Assembly: GCF_009684715.1 (NCBI RefSeq)
Contig: NZ_CP016604.1
Coordinates: 821,262 to 885,261 of the forward strand
Direction of reading: 5' to 3'
DNA length: 64,000 nt
Source: Otariodibacter oris
GTDB taxonomy: Bacteria; Pseudomonadota; Gammaproteobacteria; Enterobacterales; Pasteurellaceae
The position numbers were made by a program, and so were the translations under genes. The notes under the pieces were generated by a model that did not search any database, was not told the DNA's origin, and saw nothing but the letters and a program-made list of their open reading frames with translations. Each line of letters opens with the position of its first letter. The stretch's first letter is position 1. Shown piece by piece: positions 19,043-29,716 of the stretch.

Positions 19043-19690
19043 ATGTTCACAGGTATTATTGAGGAAGTGGGTAAAATTGCTCAGATTAAAAAATCAGGCG
19101 AATTTGCTGTGATTACTATTAAAGCCTCAAAAGTGTTAGAAGATGCACATTTGGGCGATAGCATTGCAGTAAATGGTGTTTGTTTAACGGTAACTTCTTT
19201 CAATGCGAATCAATTTACCGCAGACGTGATGTCAGAAACGCTTAAGCGTACTTCATTAGGCGATTTACAAATTGATAGCCCTGTAAATTTAGAGCGAGCA
19301 ATGGCAGCCAATGGCCGTTTTGGCGGACACATTGTTTCGGGGCATATCGATGGAACAGGGCAAGTGGTTGAGATTACACCTGCTAATCATTCTGTCTGGT
19401 ATCGTATTAAAACGACAGCAAAATTAATGCGTTATATCATTGAAAAAGGGTCGATTACCATTGATGGTATTAGTTTAACGGTGGTGGATACTGATGAGGA
19501 AAGTTTCCGAGTTTCTATTATTCCCCACACAATTCAAGAAACAAATTTAGGATCTAAAAAAGTGGGCAGTGTCGTGAATTTAGAAAATGATATTGTCGGC
19601 AAATACATTGAGCAGTTCTTAATGAAAAAGGCACCAGAAGAGCCTAAAACGGAAATTACTCAAGCATTCTTAGAAAAAGTTGGGTTTTAA
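19043..19690 (+). CDS. ribE: Riboflavin synthase, alpha chain
   Basis: Dismutates two molecules of 6,7-dimethyl-8-ribityllumazine to riboflavin plus the pyrimidine precursor. Two homologous lumazine-binding domains are seen. The first starts MFTGIIEEVG with the motif AVNGVCLTV, and the second carries GHIVSGHIDGTG and TIDGISLTVV. An in-frame GTG at 19028 precedes the ATG, but the canonical family N terminus MFTGII sets the start at 19043, giving 215 residues. Confidence 0.96.
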   Translation: MFTGIIEEVGKIAQIKKSGEFAVITIKASKVLEDAHLGDSIAVNGVCLTVTSFNANQFTADVMSETLKRTSLGDLQIDSPVNLERAMAANGRFGGHIVSGHIDGTGQVVEITPANHSVWYRIKTTAKLMRYIIEKGSITIDGISLTVVDTDEESFRVSIIPHTIQETNLGSKKVGSVVNLENDIVGKYIEQFLMKKAPEEPKTEITQAFLEKVGF

Positions 19691-19753
19691 TATTTATAAA
19701 ATGTTTATAACGCAAACGGAATTAGTTGCGTATTTGATTAAAAGGAAAGAGAT

Positions 19754-20953
19754 ATGTTTCAATTTTCAACAGTAGAAGAAGCGTTAAAAGCGATTGCAGA
19801 AGGCAAAATTATTTTAGTGTCTGATGATGAAGATCGTGAGAATGAAGGTGATTTTATTTGTGCAGCGGAATTTGCTACACCAGAAAATATTAACTTTATG
19901 GCAACTTATGGGAAAGGCTTAATTTGTATTCCAATTTCACAGGATTTGGCGGATAAATTAGAACTTCATCCCATGGTATCAAAAAATACAGATAATCACG
20001 AAACAGCATTCACTGTTGCGATTGATCACATTGATACAGGAACAGGTATTTCTGCATTTGAGCGTTCACATACTGCATTAAAGATGGTTGATGACAATGC
20101 AAAGCCGAGCGATTTTCGTCGCCCTGGACATATGTTCCCACTTGTGGCAAAAGACGGTGGCGTATTGGTGCGTAATGGACATACGGAAGCAACCGTCGAT
20201 TTAGCTCGTTTAGCGGGTTTAAAACCAGCAGGCCTATGCTGTGAAATTATGGCTGAGGACGGCACGATGATGACTATGCCGAAATTACAAGAGTTTGCAA
20301 TGAAGCATAATATGCCTTTTATCACCATTGCACAGTTACAAGAATATCGTCGTAAGTACGATAGCTTAGTGAAACCAGTGTCAGTGGTAAGAATGCCAAC
20401 GAAATATGGCGAATTTATGGCACATAGTTTCGTTGAAGTGATTTCGGGTAAAGAACACGTTGCATTAGTTAAAGGCGATATTGGTGATGGCGAAAACGTG
20501 TTAGCTCGTATCCATTCTGAATGTTTAACGGGCGACGCTTTCGGTTCACAACGTTGTGACTGTGGCCAACAATTTGCGGCAGCAATGACACAAATTGAAC
20601 AAGAAGGCAGAGGAATGGTGCTTTACTTACGTCAAGAAGGTCGTGGCATTGGATTAATTAATAAGTTACGTGCTTATGAATTACAAGATAAAGGCTTAGA
20701 TACTGTGGAAGCCAATGTCGCTTTAGGTTTTAAAGAAGACGAAAGAGAATATTACATTGGGGCACAGATGTTCCAAACACTCGGGGTAAAATCCATTCGC
20801 TTACTCACAAATAACCCAGCAAAAATCGATAGCTTAAAACAACAAGGGATGAATATCGTCGCTCGTGAGCCTATTATTGTCGAGCCGAATAAAAACGACA
20901 TTAATTATTTGAAAGTAAAACAGATCAAAATGGGGCATATGCTTAACCTGTAG
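19754..20953 (+). CDS. ribBA: Bifunctional DHBP synthase / GTP cyclohydrolase II
   Basis: A fusion of both entry enzymes of riboflavin synthesis, 399 residues. The N-terminal half (1-200) is 3,4-dihydroxy-2-butanone-4-phosphate synthase with [11 protein letters not shown] and RRPGHMFPL. The C-terminal half is GTP cyclohydrolase II with the zinc cysteines in [11 protein letters not shown] and the motif [11 protein letters not shown]. Gene order ribD-ribE-ribBA-ribH matches the A. pleuropneumoniae ribGBAH operon. Confidence 0.96.
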   Translation: MFQFSTVEEALKAIAEGKIILVSDDEDRENEGDFICAAEFATPENINFMATYGKGLICIPISQDLADKLELHPMVSKNTDNHETAFTVAIDHIDTGTGISAFERSHTALKMVDDNAKPSDFRRPGHMFPLVAKDGGVLVRNGHTEATVDLARLAGLKPAGLCCEIMAEDGTMMTMPKLQEFAMKHNMPFITIAQLQEYRRKYDSLVKPVSVVRMPTKYGEFMAHSFVEVISGKEHVALVKGDIGDGENVLARIHSECLTGDAFGSQRCDCGQQFAAAMTQIEQEGRGMVLYLRQEGRGIGLINKLRAYELQDKGLDTVEANVALGFKEDEREYYIGAQMFQTLGVKSIRLLTNNPAKIDSLKQQGMNIVAREPIIVEPNKNDINYLKVKQIKMGHMLNL

Positions 20954-21064
20954 TTTTGGTTAAGCAGTAAATTTAGGTATTGAACAATAGAGAATTTCAT
21001 CTATTAATCAATTTTTAGTCGTAGTTTAACAAAAGTATTAATCAATTATTCAATGGAGTAAAAA

Positions 21065-21526
21065 ATGGCAAAAATCTCAGGTAACTTAGTCGCAACAGGA
21101 TTAAAATTTGGTATCGTTACAGCACGTTTTAACGATTTTATTAACGATAAATTATTAAGTGGTGCAATTGATGCATTAGTGCGTCACGGTGCATCAGAAG
21201 ATGATATTGATACAGCTTGGGTTCCTGGTGCATTTGAGATTCCTCTTGTGGCTAAGAAAATGGCTGAAAGCAAAAAATATGATGCGGTGATTTGTTTAGG
21301 TACAGTGATTCGAGGCTCAACAACGCATTATGATTATGTATGTAACGAAGCTGCAAAAGGTATTGGGGCAGTTTCTCTCCAAACGGGTGTTCCAGTAATG
21401 TTTGGTGTATTAACAACCGAAAGTATTGAGCAAGCGATTGAACGTGCTGGCACAAAAGCAGGTAATAAAGGTGCGGAATGTGCGTTAGGTGCAATTGAAA
21501 TGGTTAATGTATTGAAAGCACTTTAA
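21065..21526 (+). CDS. ribH: 6,7-dimethyl-8-ribityllumazine synthase
   Basis: Condenses the butanone phosphate and the ribityl pyrimidine to lumazine, the substrate of ribE. The 153-residue protein shows [24 protein letters not shown], the active-site [14 protein letters not shown] and the C-terminal [11 protein letters not shown]. It is the last gene of the operon, about 110 bp after ribBA, with a GGAG ribosome site. Confidence 0.97.
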   Translation: MAKISGNLVATGLKFGIVTARFNDFINDKLLSGAIDALVRHGASEDDIDTAWVPGAFEIPLVAKKMAESKKYDAVICLGTVIRGSTTHYDYVCNEAAKGIGAVSLQTGVPVMFGVLTTESIEQAIERAGTKAGNKGAECALGAIEMVNVLKAL

Positions 21527-21579
21527 TTAGATTTCTTTTGGCGCTTATCAAATAAGCGACAGTTCTTAGTTTTTCTTCA

Positions 21580-21616
21580 GAGGCTGAATCCCATATCATA
21601 TGGAGTCAGCCTTTTT
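21580..21616 (+). terminator. Terminator of the riboflavin operon
   Basis: AGGCTGA and TCAGCCT, with an inner CCATATCATATGG palindrome, end in TTTTTT. A smaller hairpin (CGCTTATC/AAATAAGCG) precedes it. The rest of the 316-bp gap before lrp carries an uptake core (21746-21754) and no gene. Confidence 0.85.
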
Positions 21617-21842
21617 TATTGAATGATTGTTCATTGTGTTATTTTTATTATTCCTTTCTTAGTAGAACGATATATTATTGCAAGTGATGGACTAAATTCC
21701 CCTATATTTTGCAACGTTATTGCAATTTAACAGATTTTTGGTATTACAAGCGGTGGGATTTTACTTTTTTTTTGCAAATAATTTTAGACCTAATAAATAT
21801 TAGGTTGTAGAATAAGGAATTAGAACAATCCGCTAAAAAGGT

Positions 21843-22331
21843 ATGCAAATGGAACATAAAAAACTATCTAAAGCACTTGATGCTATTGATTTTAAAATTC
21901 TTAATGAGTTACAGCGAAATGGAAAGATTTCTAATATTGAATTATCAAAACGAGTGGGGTTATCACCGACTCCGTGTTTAGAACGTGTTAAACGTTTAGA
22001 AAAACAAAATGTAATAATGGGATATAGAGCATTACTCAATCCTGAATTGTTATCTGCACCTTTATTAGTGATTGTTGAAATTACCCTTGTTAGAGGTAAA
22101 CCTGATGTCTTTGAAAAATTTAATGAGGCTGTTCAGCAATTAGATGAAATTCAAGAGTGTCATTTAGTATCAGGTGATTTTGATTATCTGTTAAAAACAC
22201 GAGTAGCAGATATGGCTGCTTATCGTCAATTACTTGGTACAACGCTATTGCGTTTACCTGGTGTAAATGACACAAGGACTTATGTTGTAATGGAAGAAGT
22301 TAAACAGACTAACTATTTGCAGTTAAAATAA
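21843..22331 (+). CDS. lrp: Leucine-responsive regulatory protein Lrp
   Basis: Global feast/famine regulator of amino-acid metabolism and surface structures. It has 162 residues. The N-terminal helix-turn-helix NVELSKRVGLSPTPCLERV-type segment reads NIELSKRVGLSPTPCLE here. The C-terminal RAM ligand domain contains ECHLVSGDFDYLLKTRV and LPGVNDTRTYVVMEEVKQ, close to E. coli Lrp. It is followed after 9 bp by ftsK, the order seen in E. coli. Confidence 0.96.
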   Translation: MQMEHKKLSKALDAIDFKILNELQRNGKISNIELSKRVGLSPTPCLERVKRLEKQNVIMGYRALLNPELLSAPLLVIVEITLVRGKPDVFEKFNEAVQQLDEIQECHLVSGDFDYLLKTRVADMAAYRQLLGTTLLRLPGVNDTRTYVVMEEVKQTNYLQLK

Positions 22332-22340
22332 GGGAAGAGT

Positions 22341-25034
22341 GTGATTAAACGTTTAAAGGGTAGAGAAAATTTAATTAAATTTTTCTTACTATTAGTTATC
22401 GCTTTTGGTATCTATTTGATCGTGGCATGGGCGAGTTATAGTCCTTTGGATAATAGTTGGTCAGTTGCAAGTAGCCTTACTGATCAAACATTAAATAAAG
22501 CGGGGACATTAGGTGCATGGGAGATTGATATTCTTTTTTCTATGTTTGGAAAGATTGCTTTTTTAGTACCTTTAGGATTGACATTTGTACCTATTTATTT
22601 ATTAGTGACTCGTGAAAGCGAATCGGTATCATGTAGAGACGTTTTTTTATGGAGTGTTAGTTTTTTCCTTTTACTTCTAGGCTTATCTGGACTGTCTAGC
22701 GTACTTTTTTCTGATACTGCTTACTACCTTTCTGGTGGGTTTGTCGGAGGAATGCTTACGCATTTATTTGACAATGTGTTAGGCTTGTTTGGAGTATTGC
22801 TCTTTTCAGCTATTTTTACTGCCATTGGCTTTTATTTTTGTTCAGGTAAAGTATTAATTGATCTTGCTATTCAGCTTTATGACTGGATTATGCAAGGTAG
22901 TCAAGAAAGAGAGAAATCTTCTTTTTATAAAAATGAAGAAGAACACGTCAATACAAATACTTCCGAGACTGTATATGCTCAAGAGGAACAAGCTCAAGAA
23001 CCTATTCAGGATGAATCGAAATTTACAGACGTATCCACTTTTGCTCGTCCTAAGATTACTGGTCTAGTGGTTGAGAGAGAAAAAACTGTTGAGTATGAGC
23101 AAGATGAGAATCAAATCGTATTTGATAAGCCTAAATCCGAGGTTTCATTGCCGAGAGTCAGCATCACCGAATCAAATAATATACGACAGCAGTCTTCATC
23201 AGTTGAAGTAAAAGAGTATAATCATTACGATGTGGGAGAGCCATATGTCCCTCAGAAGGCTTCTATTCCTAGAGTAAGATTGGAACCCGATTCGGAGATT
23301 GATAATAATAGTGATACTGATGTAAAGCAAAAGACTACGGATATTGACAATGTAGAGTCTAAAACTTTTTCAAATAAGTCACCTTCATTTATGCAGAAAA
23401 TGATGCCTCCACATGCTCCTTCTGAACTTGTTGAACCTATTCTGGAAGAAGGAGAGATGGAGGTAGGTGAGACTCAAAATGTAGTAAAAAAAACGACATA
23501 TCCTAAGGGATATGGTAAGAGCTTAATTCATCCATTATTGGAAAAAAAGAAACATCTAGCGAAACCAACTACACCATTGCCAACTATTGATTTATTAACT
23601 ACTCAACCGAGTGATATTCCGACTATAACGGAGAGAGAAATATTGGATACCTCTAGTAGACTTACACAAGAATTGGCGAACTTTGGTGTGAAGGCTACGG
23701 TAGAAGATGTGCTTATTGGACCTGTTGTAACACGTTATGAAATTCAGCCTGCTCCAGGAGTAAAAGCATCAAAAATTATGAACTTAGGTAATGATCTTGC
23801 TAGAGCATTGATTTTTGATGCCATCCGAATTACTGAAGTTGTGCCAGGCAAGCCATATATGGGGATTGAAACACCGAATCGTCATAGAAATACCGTATGG
23901 TTAAAAGATGTGTTAGCTAGTGAAGAATTTTCTCGTAGTAAAGCGATTTTACCGATGGCATTAGGTAAGGATATTAGTGGAAAATCAGTTGTTGTTGATA
24001 TGGCAAAAATGCCTCATTTGCTGGTTGCAGGTCAAACTGGTGGTGGAAAATCAGTGGGGATTAATACCATGATTTTAAGTTTATTATTTAAACTCTCGCC
24101 AGATCAAGTTCGCTTTATTATGATTGATCCCAAAGTGGTAGAACTCTCAGTCTATGAAGATATTCCGCATTTACTGACACCAGTTGTAACGGATATGAAA
24201 AAGGCAGAAAATGCATTACGTTGGGCTGTAGAAGAAATGGAGCGACGTTATGTGCTTGTGAGTCGTCTCAGTGTGAGAAATATTGAAGGTTATAACGATA
24301 AAATTCGTCAAGCAGATGAAATGAACCTACCTATTCCTAATCCATTGTGGAAACCGGGTGATACTATGGATGAATTACCTCCTCCACTAGAAAAACTCAG
24401 CTATATTGTGTTGGTTGTGGATGAGTTTGCAGATCTCATGATGGCCGCAGGCAAACAAGTTGAAGATCATATTATGCGGATTGCTCAAAAGGCGAGAGCG
24501 GTAGGTATTCATCTTATTTTAGCCACACAACGCCCATCAACAGATGTCATTACAGGGGTAATTAAAGCGAATATTCCTAGCCGAATTGCCTTTACTGTAG
24601 CAAGCCAAATTGATTCACGTACGATTTTAGATAAAGGCGGTGCAGAGTCTTTATTGGGCAGAGGTGATATGCTCTATTCAGCAGCAGGAAGCCCAGAAAT
24701 TTTACGAGTGCATGGCGCATTTATGACAGATGCTGATGTACAACGAGTTGCTGATGATTGGCGTGCTAGAGGCAAACCGCAGTATATTGAAAGTATTGTT
24801 GAGTCAAATGATGAAAATAGTACTGCCAGCGAAGGAGTAACAAGTGATTTAGATCCGTTATTTGATGAAGTGGTTCAGTATGTGATTGATACAGAAATTA
24901 CATCAATCAGTAATATTCAAAGACGTTTTTCGGTAGGGTTCAATCGTGCAGCAAGAATTGTAGATCAATTAACAGCTCAAGGTATTTTATCTGAGCCAGA
25001 TAGCAAGGGAAAACGAGAGATCTTAGCAAGATAA
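22341..25034 (+). CDS. ftsK: DNA translocase FtsK
   Basis: Septal DNA pump that coordinates chromosome dimer resolution with division. At 897 residues it is short like other Pasteurellaceae FtsK, because the linker (about 190-420, acidic and low in conservation) is shorter than the E. coli one. There are about four N-terminal membrane segments (20-170). The motor has GQTGGGKSVG (Walker A) and VLVVDEFADLM (Walker B). The KOPS-reading gamma domain at the C terminus has ISNIQRRFSVGFNRAARIVD. Starts at GTG 22341 after GGGAAGAG. Confidence 0.96.
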   Translation: MIKRLKGRENLIKFFLLLVIAFGIYLIVAWASYSPLDNSWSVASSLTDQTLNKAGTLGAWEIDILFSMFGKIAFLVPLGLTFVPIYLLVTRESESVSCRDVFLWSVSFFLLLLGLSGLSSVLFSDTAYYLSGGFVGGMLTHLFDNVLGLFGVLLFSAIFTAIGFYFCSGKVLIDLAIQLYDWIMQGSQEREKSSFYKNEEEHVNTNTSETVYAQEEQAQEPIQDESKFTDVSTFARPKITGLVVEREKTVEYEQDENQIVFDKPKSEVSLPRVSITESNNIRQQSSSVEVKEYNHYDVGEPYVPQKASIPRVRLEPDSEIDNNSDTDVKQKTTDIDNVESKTFSNKSPSFMQKMMPPHAPSELVEPILEEGEMEVGETQNVVKKTTYPKGYGKSLIHPLLEKKKHLAKPTTPLPTIDLLTTQPSDIPTITEREILDTSSRLTQELANFGVKATVEDVLIGPVVTRYEIQPAPGVKASKIMNLGNDLARALIFDAIRITEVVPGKPYMGIETPNRHRNTVWLKDVLASEEFSRSKAILPMALGKDISGKSVVVDMAKMPHLLVAGQTGGGKSVGINTMILSLLFKLSPDQVRFIMIDPKVVELSVYEDIPHLLTPVVTDMKKAENALRWAVEEMERRYVLVSRLSVRNIEGYNDKIRQADEMNLPIPNPLWKPGDTMDELPPPLEKLSYIVLVVDEFADLMMAAGKQVEDHIMRIAQKARAVGIHLILATQRPSTDVITGVIKANIPSRIAFTVASQIDSRTILDKGGAESLLGRGDMLYSAAGSPEILRVHGAFMTDADVQRVADDWRARGKPQYIESIVESNDENSTASEGVTSDLDPLFDEVVQYVIDTEITSISNIQRRFSVGFNRAARIVDQLTAQGILSEPDSKGKREILAR

Positions 25035-25107
25035 TAACAAGCGGTCTGTTTGATTGCATAATGTGTAAAACAAGACTAATAGAGTATTTTAGAAAATAGA
25101 GATAAAT

Positions 25108-25947
25108 ATGCGATTAGATAATGATAAAAAAAGCCAAAATGTTGAAGACAGACGAGGGCAGCGATATAGTGGGAGAGCTGGTAAGGGAAAAATCAGTGTT
25201 GTAGGCTTTATTGTTTTATTGATTGGTGCTTATTATGGGGTGGACTTATCTGGTATCGTTGGGGTTGGTAGTCAATCAAATTACCAAAGTCAATCAATAA
25301 ATCAGAGGTATTCAGAAGAAGAACAATCTCTAGATACATTAGCTCGTAAAGTACTTTATACAACCGAACGAATTTGGGGACGCTTTTTTCAAGGAAATGG
25401 TATGATTTACCATGAACCTACACTAGTGCTTTATCAAGGTTTGACTCAAACTGCATGTGGAGTTGGACAATCAGTAATGGGGCCTTTTTATTGTCCAGTG
25501 GATCAAAAGATATATTTAGATCTTTCTTTTTATGAGGATATGAAATATCAATTGAAGGCATCTGGGGATTTTGCTTTTGCCTATGTTATTGCTCATGAAG
25601 TGGGACATCATGTACAGCAACAATTAGGTATTACACAAAAAACGCAATCTGCACAACGTTCTGCAAGAAATAAGGTTGATGCAAATAAAATTTCTGTTAG
25701 TGTTGAGTTACAAGCCGATTGCTTCGCAGGTGTTTGGGGACATGAAATTCAAAAAGAAGGAAAACTTGATGCAGGAGATGTTGAAGAAGCATTTTTAGCT
25801 GCAGAAGCCGTAGGTGATGATCGCTTGCAACAACAAAGTAAGGGCAGAGTTATTCCCGATAGTTTTACTCATGGCACATCAAAACAACGATTACAATGGT
25901 TTCGAAAAGGTTTACAAGCCGGTGATCCTAATGTTTGCCAAATTTAA
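25108..25947 (+). CDS. ypfJ: YpfJ-family neutral zinc metallopeptidase
   Basis: Single-span membrane protein (segment about residues 33-52) with a zinc-peptidase domain outside. The catalytic motif is IAHEVGHHVQQQLG, with a probable third ligand in ELQADCFAGVWGH, and the C terminus carries SFTHGTSKQRLQWF. Length 279 residues, near the family norm. The physiological substrate of this family is not established. It stands between ftsK (73 bp upstream) and aroG. Confidence 0.88.
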   Translation: MRLDNDKKSQNVEDRRGQRYSGRAGKGKISVVGFIVLLIGAYYGVDLSGIVGVGSQSNYQSQSINQRYSEEEQSLDTLARKVLYTTERIWGRFFQGNGMIYHEPTLVLYQGLTQTACGVGQSVMGPFYCPVDQKIYLDLSFYEDMKYQLKASGDFAFAYVIAHEVGHHVQQQLGITQKTQSAQRSARNKVDANKISVSVELQADCFAGVWGHEIQKEGKLDAGDVEEAFLAAEAVGDDRLQQQSKGRVIPDSFTHGTSKQRLQWFRKGLQAGDPNVCQI

Positions 25948-26007
25948 ATAAATAATTTGTCTATTTAACAGTATTTAAGGAAAGAAAAAAATTTTTAAGG
26001 AATGTAC

Positions 26008-27075
26008 ATGATATATAAAAATGATGATATAAGAATCAATAATATTGAGGAGTTATTACCTCCAGTTGCATTATTAGAGCTTTTTCCTGCAAGTGGGATT
26101 GCTGCAGAAACAGTTTCTAAAACTCGTAAAGCTATACAAAAAATTTTACATGGTGAAGATGACAGATTATTAGTTATTATAGGTCCATGTTCAATCCATG
26201 ATCCTAAAGCTGCAATTGAATATGCCAAAAGAATTAAGATGATGCGTAATAATCCTAAAATTAGCCAAAATTTAGAAGTGGTTATGCGAGTCTATTTTGA
26301 AAAGCCAAGAACTACAGTCGGCTGGAAAGGTTTGATTAACGACCCATATTTGAATGAAACGTTTTCGCTAAATGATGGATTAAGGATTGCTCGTAAAGTG
26401 TTGTCTGATATTAATGATCTCGCAGTTCCTGCTGCCGGTGAATTTTTAGATATGATTACACCACAATATGTTGCTGACTTCATGAGTTGGGGGGCAATTG
26501 GTGCAAGAACGACAGAATCACAGGTACATAGGGAACTTGCGTCCGGTTTATCTTGCCCAGTTGGATTTAAAAATGCAACGAATGGTAGTGTAAAAACCGC
26601 AATCGATGCGATTGGTGCAGCAGAATCTCCTCATCATTTTTTATCAGTTACAAAATTTGGGCATTCAGCGATTGTATCCACTAAGGGTAATTTAGATTGC
26701 CACGTAATTTTACGCGGTGGAGAGAGTGGACCTAATTATGATGCAGATTCTGTTAAGAATGCATGTTTGGCAATAGAAAAATCAGGCAGACGTCCCCATG
26801 TGATGGTGGATTATAGCCATGCCAATAGCCAAAAGCAGTATAAACGCCAGTTAGTTGTGAATGATTCAGTTTGTGAACAGATTGCATCAGGTTCTTTTTC
26901 TATTTCTGGTGTGATGATTGAAAGCCACTTAGTAGAGGGGCGGCAAGATCTCGTTGAAGATAAAGCTTTAACGTATGGGCAAAGTATCACAGATGCTTGT
27001 ATTAGTTGGGAAGATAGTGAAGAAGTCCTATTTAAATTGGCTGATGCAGTAGAGCAACGTCGTAAATTCAAATGA
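26008..27075 (+). CDS. aroG: 3-deoxy-7-phosphoheptulonate synthase (AroG type)
   Basis: First step of the shikimate pathway: phosphoenolpyruvate plus erythrose-4-phosphate gives DAHP. The 355 residues show RLLVIIGPCSIHD, VMRVYFEKPRTTVGWKG, GARTTESQVHRELASG and the metal-site histidine in VTKFGHSAI. The ATG at 26008 gives MIYKNDDIRI, matching the E. coli AroG start. The ATG two codons earlier lies too close to the AAGG ribosome site. AroG-type enzymes are inhibited by phenylalanine, but I did not prove the inhibitor class from single residues. Confidence 0.92.
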   Translation: MIYKNDDIRINNIEELLPPVALLELFPASGIAAETVSKTRKAIQKILHGEDDRLLVIIGPCSIHDPKAAIEYAKRIKMMRNNPKISQNLEVVMRVYFEKPRTTVGWKGLINDPYLNETFSLNDGLRIARKVLSDINDLAVPAAGEFLDMITPQYVADFMSWGAIGARTTESQVHRELASGLSCPVGFKNATNGSVKTAIDAIGAAESPHHFLSVTKFGHSAIVSTKGNLDCHVILRGGESGPNYDADSVKNACLAIEKSGRRPHVMVDYSHANSQKQYKRQLVVNDSVCEQIASGSFSISGVMIESHLVEGRQDLVEDKALTYGQSITDACISWEDSEEVLFKLADAVEQRRKFK

Positions 27076-27088
27076 TTAGATGATAAAA

Positions 27089-27781
27089 ATGAAAACAATT
27101 TTAGCTATAGATACTGCAACAGAGGCTTGTTCAGTCGCACTCTGTCATAATGATCATCAAACAGTATTGAATGAATTAAGCCCAAGAACACACACGCAAC
27201 GTATTCTGCCAATGGTCGATGAATTATTGCAACAAGCGGGTATTTCATTGAAAGACGTCGATGCATTAGCTTTCGGACGAGGACCAGGAAGTTTTACTGG
27301 CGTTCGTGTTGGCGTGGGAGTTGTTCAAGGACTTGCTTTGGGAGCGGAATTACTTGTTATTCCAGTTTCTAATTTATTAGCAATGGCGGAAGAGGCTTAT
27401 CAACGATTGAATAAGACAGAGGTAATAGCATTAATTGATGCAAGAATGAACGAAGTTTATTTTGCTCAATTTAGCCGAAATTCTGAAGGTGAGTGGAGAG
27501 AAGTGATCGCAGAGCAAGTTTGTTCGCCAGAGAAGGCAATGAGTCAAATACAATTAGATCGCAATGCGGTGGTGGTTGGTACTGGTTGGGCTGCTTATTC
27601 GCAATTTTCGGCAGCAAACTTACCGCTTGTCATCAGTGATATTACCTTACCTTCGGCACAATTTATGCTTAGTTTAGCGGAGAAGGCATTAGAAAAAGGA
27701 CTGGTCAAATCTGCATTAGAAATTGAACCCATTTATTTAAGAAATGAAGTCACTTGGAAAAAATTACCTCATAAGCAGTAA
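27089..27781 (+). CDS. tsaB: tRNA threonylcarbamoyladenosine synthesis protein TsaB
   Basis: Partner of TsaD and TsaE in making the universal t6A37 base of ANN-decoding tRNAs. The ASKHA-fold motifs ILAIDTATEACSVAL, HTQRILPMVDELL and FGRGPGSFTGVRVG are clear. The start at 27089 (MKTILAIDTA) fits the family; an ATG three codons upstream is in frame. It follows aroG by about a dozen bases, so the two are probably cotranscribed. Length 230 residues. Confidence 0.95.
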   Translation: MKTILAIDTATEACSVALCHNDHQTVLNELSPRTHTQRILPMVDELLQQAGISLKDVDALAFGRGPGSFTGVRVGVGVVQGLALGAELLVIPVSNLLAMAEEAYQRLNKTEVIALIDARMNEVYFAQFSRNSEGEWREVIAEQVCSPEKAMSQIQLDRNAVVVGTGWAAYSQFSAANLPLVISDITLPSAQFMLSLAEKALEKGLVKSALEIEPIYLRNEVTWKKLPHKQ

Positions 27782-27793
27782 TGTTGACGTGTA

Positions 27794-27822
27794 AAAAGGG
27801 CAAGTGTGAGACTTGCCCTTTT
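27794..27822. terminator. Bidirectional terminator between tsaB and oppA
   Basis: A perfect 12-bp stem AAAAGGGCAAGT, loop GTGAG, ACTTGCCCTTTT between the convergent ends of tsaB and oppA. Confidence 0.92.
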
Positions 27823-27841
27823 GTATAGTTTTGCGTTTTAA

Positions 27842-29506
27842 TTATTTCTCCATATAGAGGTCACGAATAAAGTAAACACCTTGAGGACTTTTACCTTCAT
27901 AGCCTTTAAGTTTTGGATTTTTAATCAACAATCCAGCATAGTGGTAGATAGCTACAAATGGATGGTTGTTACCTAATTCTTCCTCTGCTTGAGCATAAAG
28001 ATCAGCACGCTCATCTTCTGTTTTTACATAGTAAGAGTCTTGCATCAACTTATCGAATTTCTCACTCTTAAAGCCAATTTTATTTTGTTCACTATTGGAT
28101 AGGTAATAAGTTAAGAAGGTACTCGCATCATTATAGTCAGCAATCCAAGCATTGAATGCTAATGTGTAATTTTTTTGATTTTTGGTATCTAAGAAAGTTT
28201 TCCATTCCATGTTTCTTAAAGAAATATTCACCATATTGGCTAAATTCTTTTTCCAAATTGATGTTGCTGCTACAGCAATATCTTTTAAACCTTCATTTGT
28301 GTTATAGAGTAAATCTGTTTTAAGTGGATTAGATTTACTATATCCAGCTTCCTCTAGTAACTTTATCGCCTCTGCATTACGTTGTTTTTGAGTCCAATTC
28401 GCATATTCTGGCTGTTGGATTTTTTCACCTGCGCCGATATAAGGTGGTGTAAAGCGATATGTTGGCATTTGTCCAAAACCGAGTACTTTATCAGTGATAA
28501 TCTCACGATCGAGTGCTAAATCAAGTGCTTTACGTACACGAATATCATCAAATGGTGGTTTTGCTAGGTTCATTTCATAAGTAAAAGTGCCTAATTTACG
28601 TGAAGTAAAAATTTGATCGCCATATTCCTGACGGAAGTTTTTGTCTTTATACAGAGTAGATGGAATATAAGCTAAATCAAGTTCACCAGAGCGGTAACGA
28701 GAAATGCCAGCACTTTCAGTTAAAATATAAAATGTTGCATTGTTGATAACAGTTTCTTTGTCATTCCAATAGTTTGGATTTCTTTCTAAGACAACTTTTT
28801 CATTGAGTACACGTTCAGCAATTTTATAGGCTCCATTACCTACAAAATTTTCTGGACGAGTCCAATTATCGCCATATTGTTCTACGACTTTTTTATTTAC
28901 TGGATATAAAGAAGAGTGTTGAACAAGCTCTGCAGCATAAGATACTGGAGCAGTTAGTGTCAGTTGAAGTGTATAGTCATCTAAAGCTTTTACACCTAAT
29001 GTGTCAGGTGATTTTCTACCAGCTACGATATCTGCTACATTTTCCATTTTCATAAATTCAAGATAAGTAGCATATGGAGCAGCGGTATTTGGATCCACAA
29101 GACGTTGCCAAGCAAACACAAAATCATTGGCAGTGACGGGATCACCATTTGACCATTTCGCATCTTTTCTTAAATAAAAAGTCAGTGTTTTATTATCATC
29201 AGAATATTCCCAACGTTCAGCAACACCTGGAATAATTTTGTCATTTTCATCCGTGTTAACAAGCCCTTCAAACAGTTGTCGAGCTAATAAGCTTTCATTT
29301 GTTCCCTCCATCTTTTGGGGATCTAATGTTGCTAATTCAGCGGTTGTTTGAATATTAACAACTTGTTGATCTGCTAAAACGACACCATCAGGCACCTTTG
29401 CTGAAAATGCATTAGGAACCAAACTTAATAAAATTGCACTACTTAGCGCGGATAAATTTACAAATTTTTTGCTTTTTGACCATAAGGTATTATTAGGTAT
29501 TTGCAT
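27842..29506 (-). CDS. oppA: Periplasmic oligopeptide-binding protein OppA
   Basis: Solute-binding protein of the SBP_bac_5 family, 554 residues, with a long signal peptide ending near NAFSA. Typical segments are LDPQKMEGTNESLLARQLFE, WRLDPNTAAPY-like WQRLVDPNTAAPYATY, GNGAYKI and VRKALDLALDRE. A strong AAGGAG lies before the ATG. No permease or ATPase genes are adjacent, so it is an orphan in this window and must use an opp (or dpp/sap-like) transporter encoded elsewhere. Confidence 0.93.
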   Translation of the reverse strand: MQIPNNTLWSKSKKFVNLSALSSAILLSLVPNAFSAKVPDGVVLADQQVVNIQTTAELATLDPQKMEGTNESLLARQLFEGLVNTDENDKIIPGVAERWEYSDDNKTLTFYLRKDAKWSNGDPVTANDFVFAWQRLVDPNTAAPYATYLEFMKMENVADIVAGRKSPDTLGVKALDDYTLQLTLTAPVSYAAELVQHSSLYPVNKKVVEQYGDNWTRPENFVGNGAYKIAERVLNEKVVLERNPNYWNDKETVINNATFYILTESAGISRYRSGELDLAYIPSTLYKDKNFRQEYGDQIFTSRKLGTFTYEMNLAKPPFDDIRVRKALDLALDREIITDKVLGFGQMPTYRFTPPYIGAGEKIQQPEYANWTQKQRNAEAIKLLEEAGYSKSNPLKTDLLYNTNEGLKDIAVAATSIWKKNLANMVNISLRNMEWKTFLDTKNQKNYTLAFNAWIADYNDASTFLTYYLSNSEQNKIGFKSEKFDKLMQDSYYVKTEDERADLYAQAEEELGNNHPFVAIYHYAGLLIKNPKLKGYEGKSPQGVYFIRDLYMEK

Positions 29507-29716
29507 TAAAATCTCCTTGTAAATAGGTAATGAAATAGGTAGTTGTTGAGTTAGTATAAATAAACTTTAATTAATATAATTTGATTTTAGATGAATTTAT
29601 GCGACTTATGGATATATTTTACTCATTTTGTGAGAAAGTTAACATATTGACACCACTGGTGGTATAAATTTAGAGTAAATACATAAATAGTAGGCGATTT
29701 TTATTTAAAAAATCTG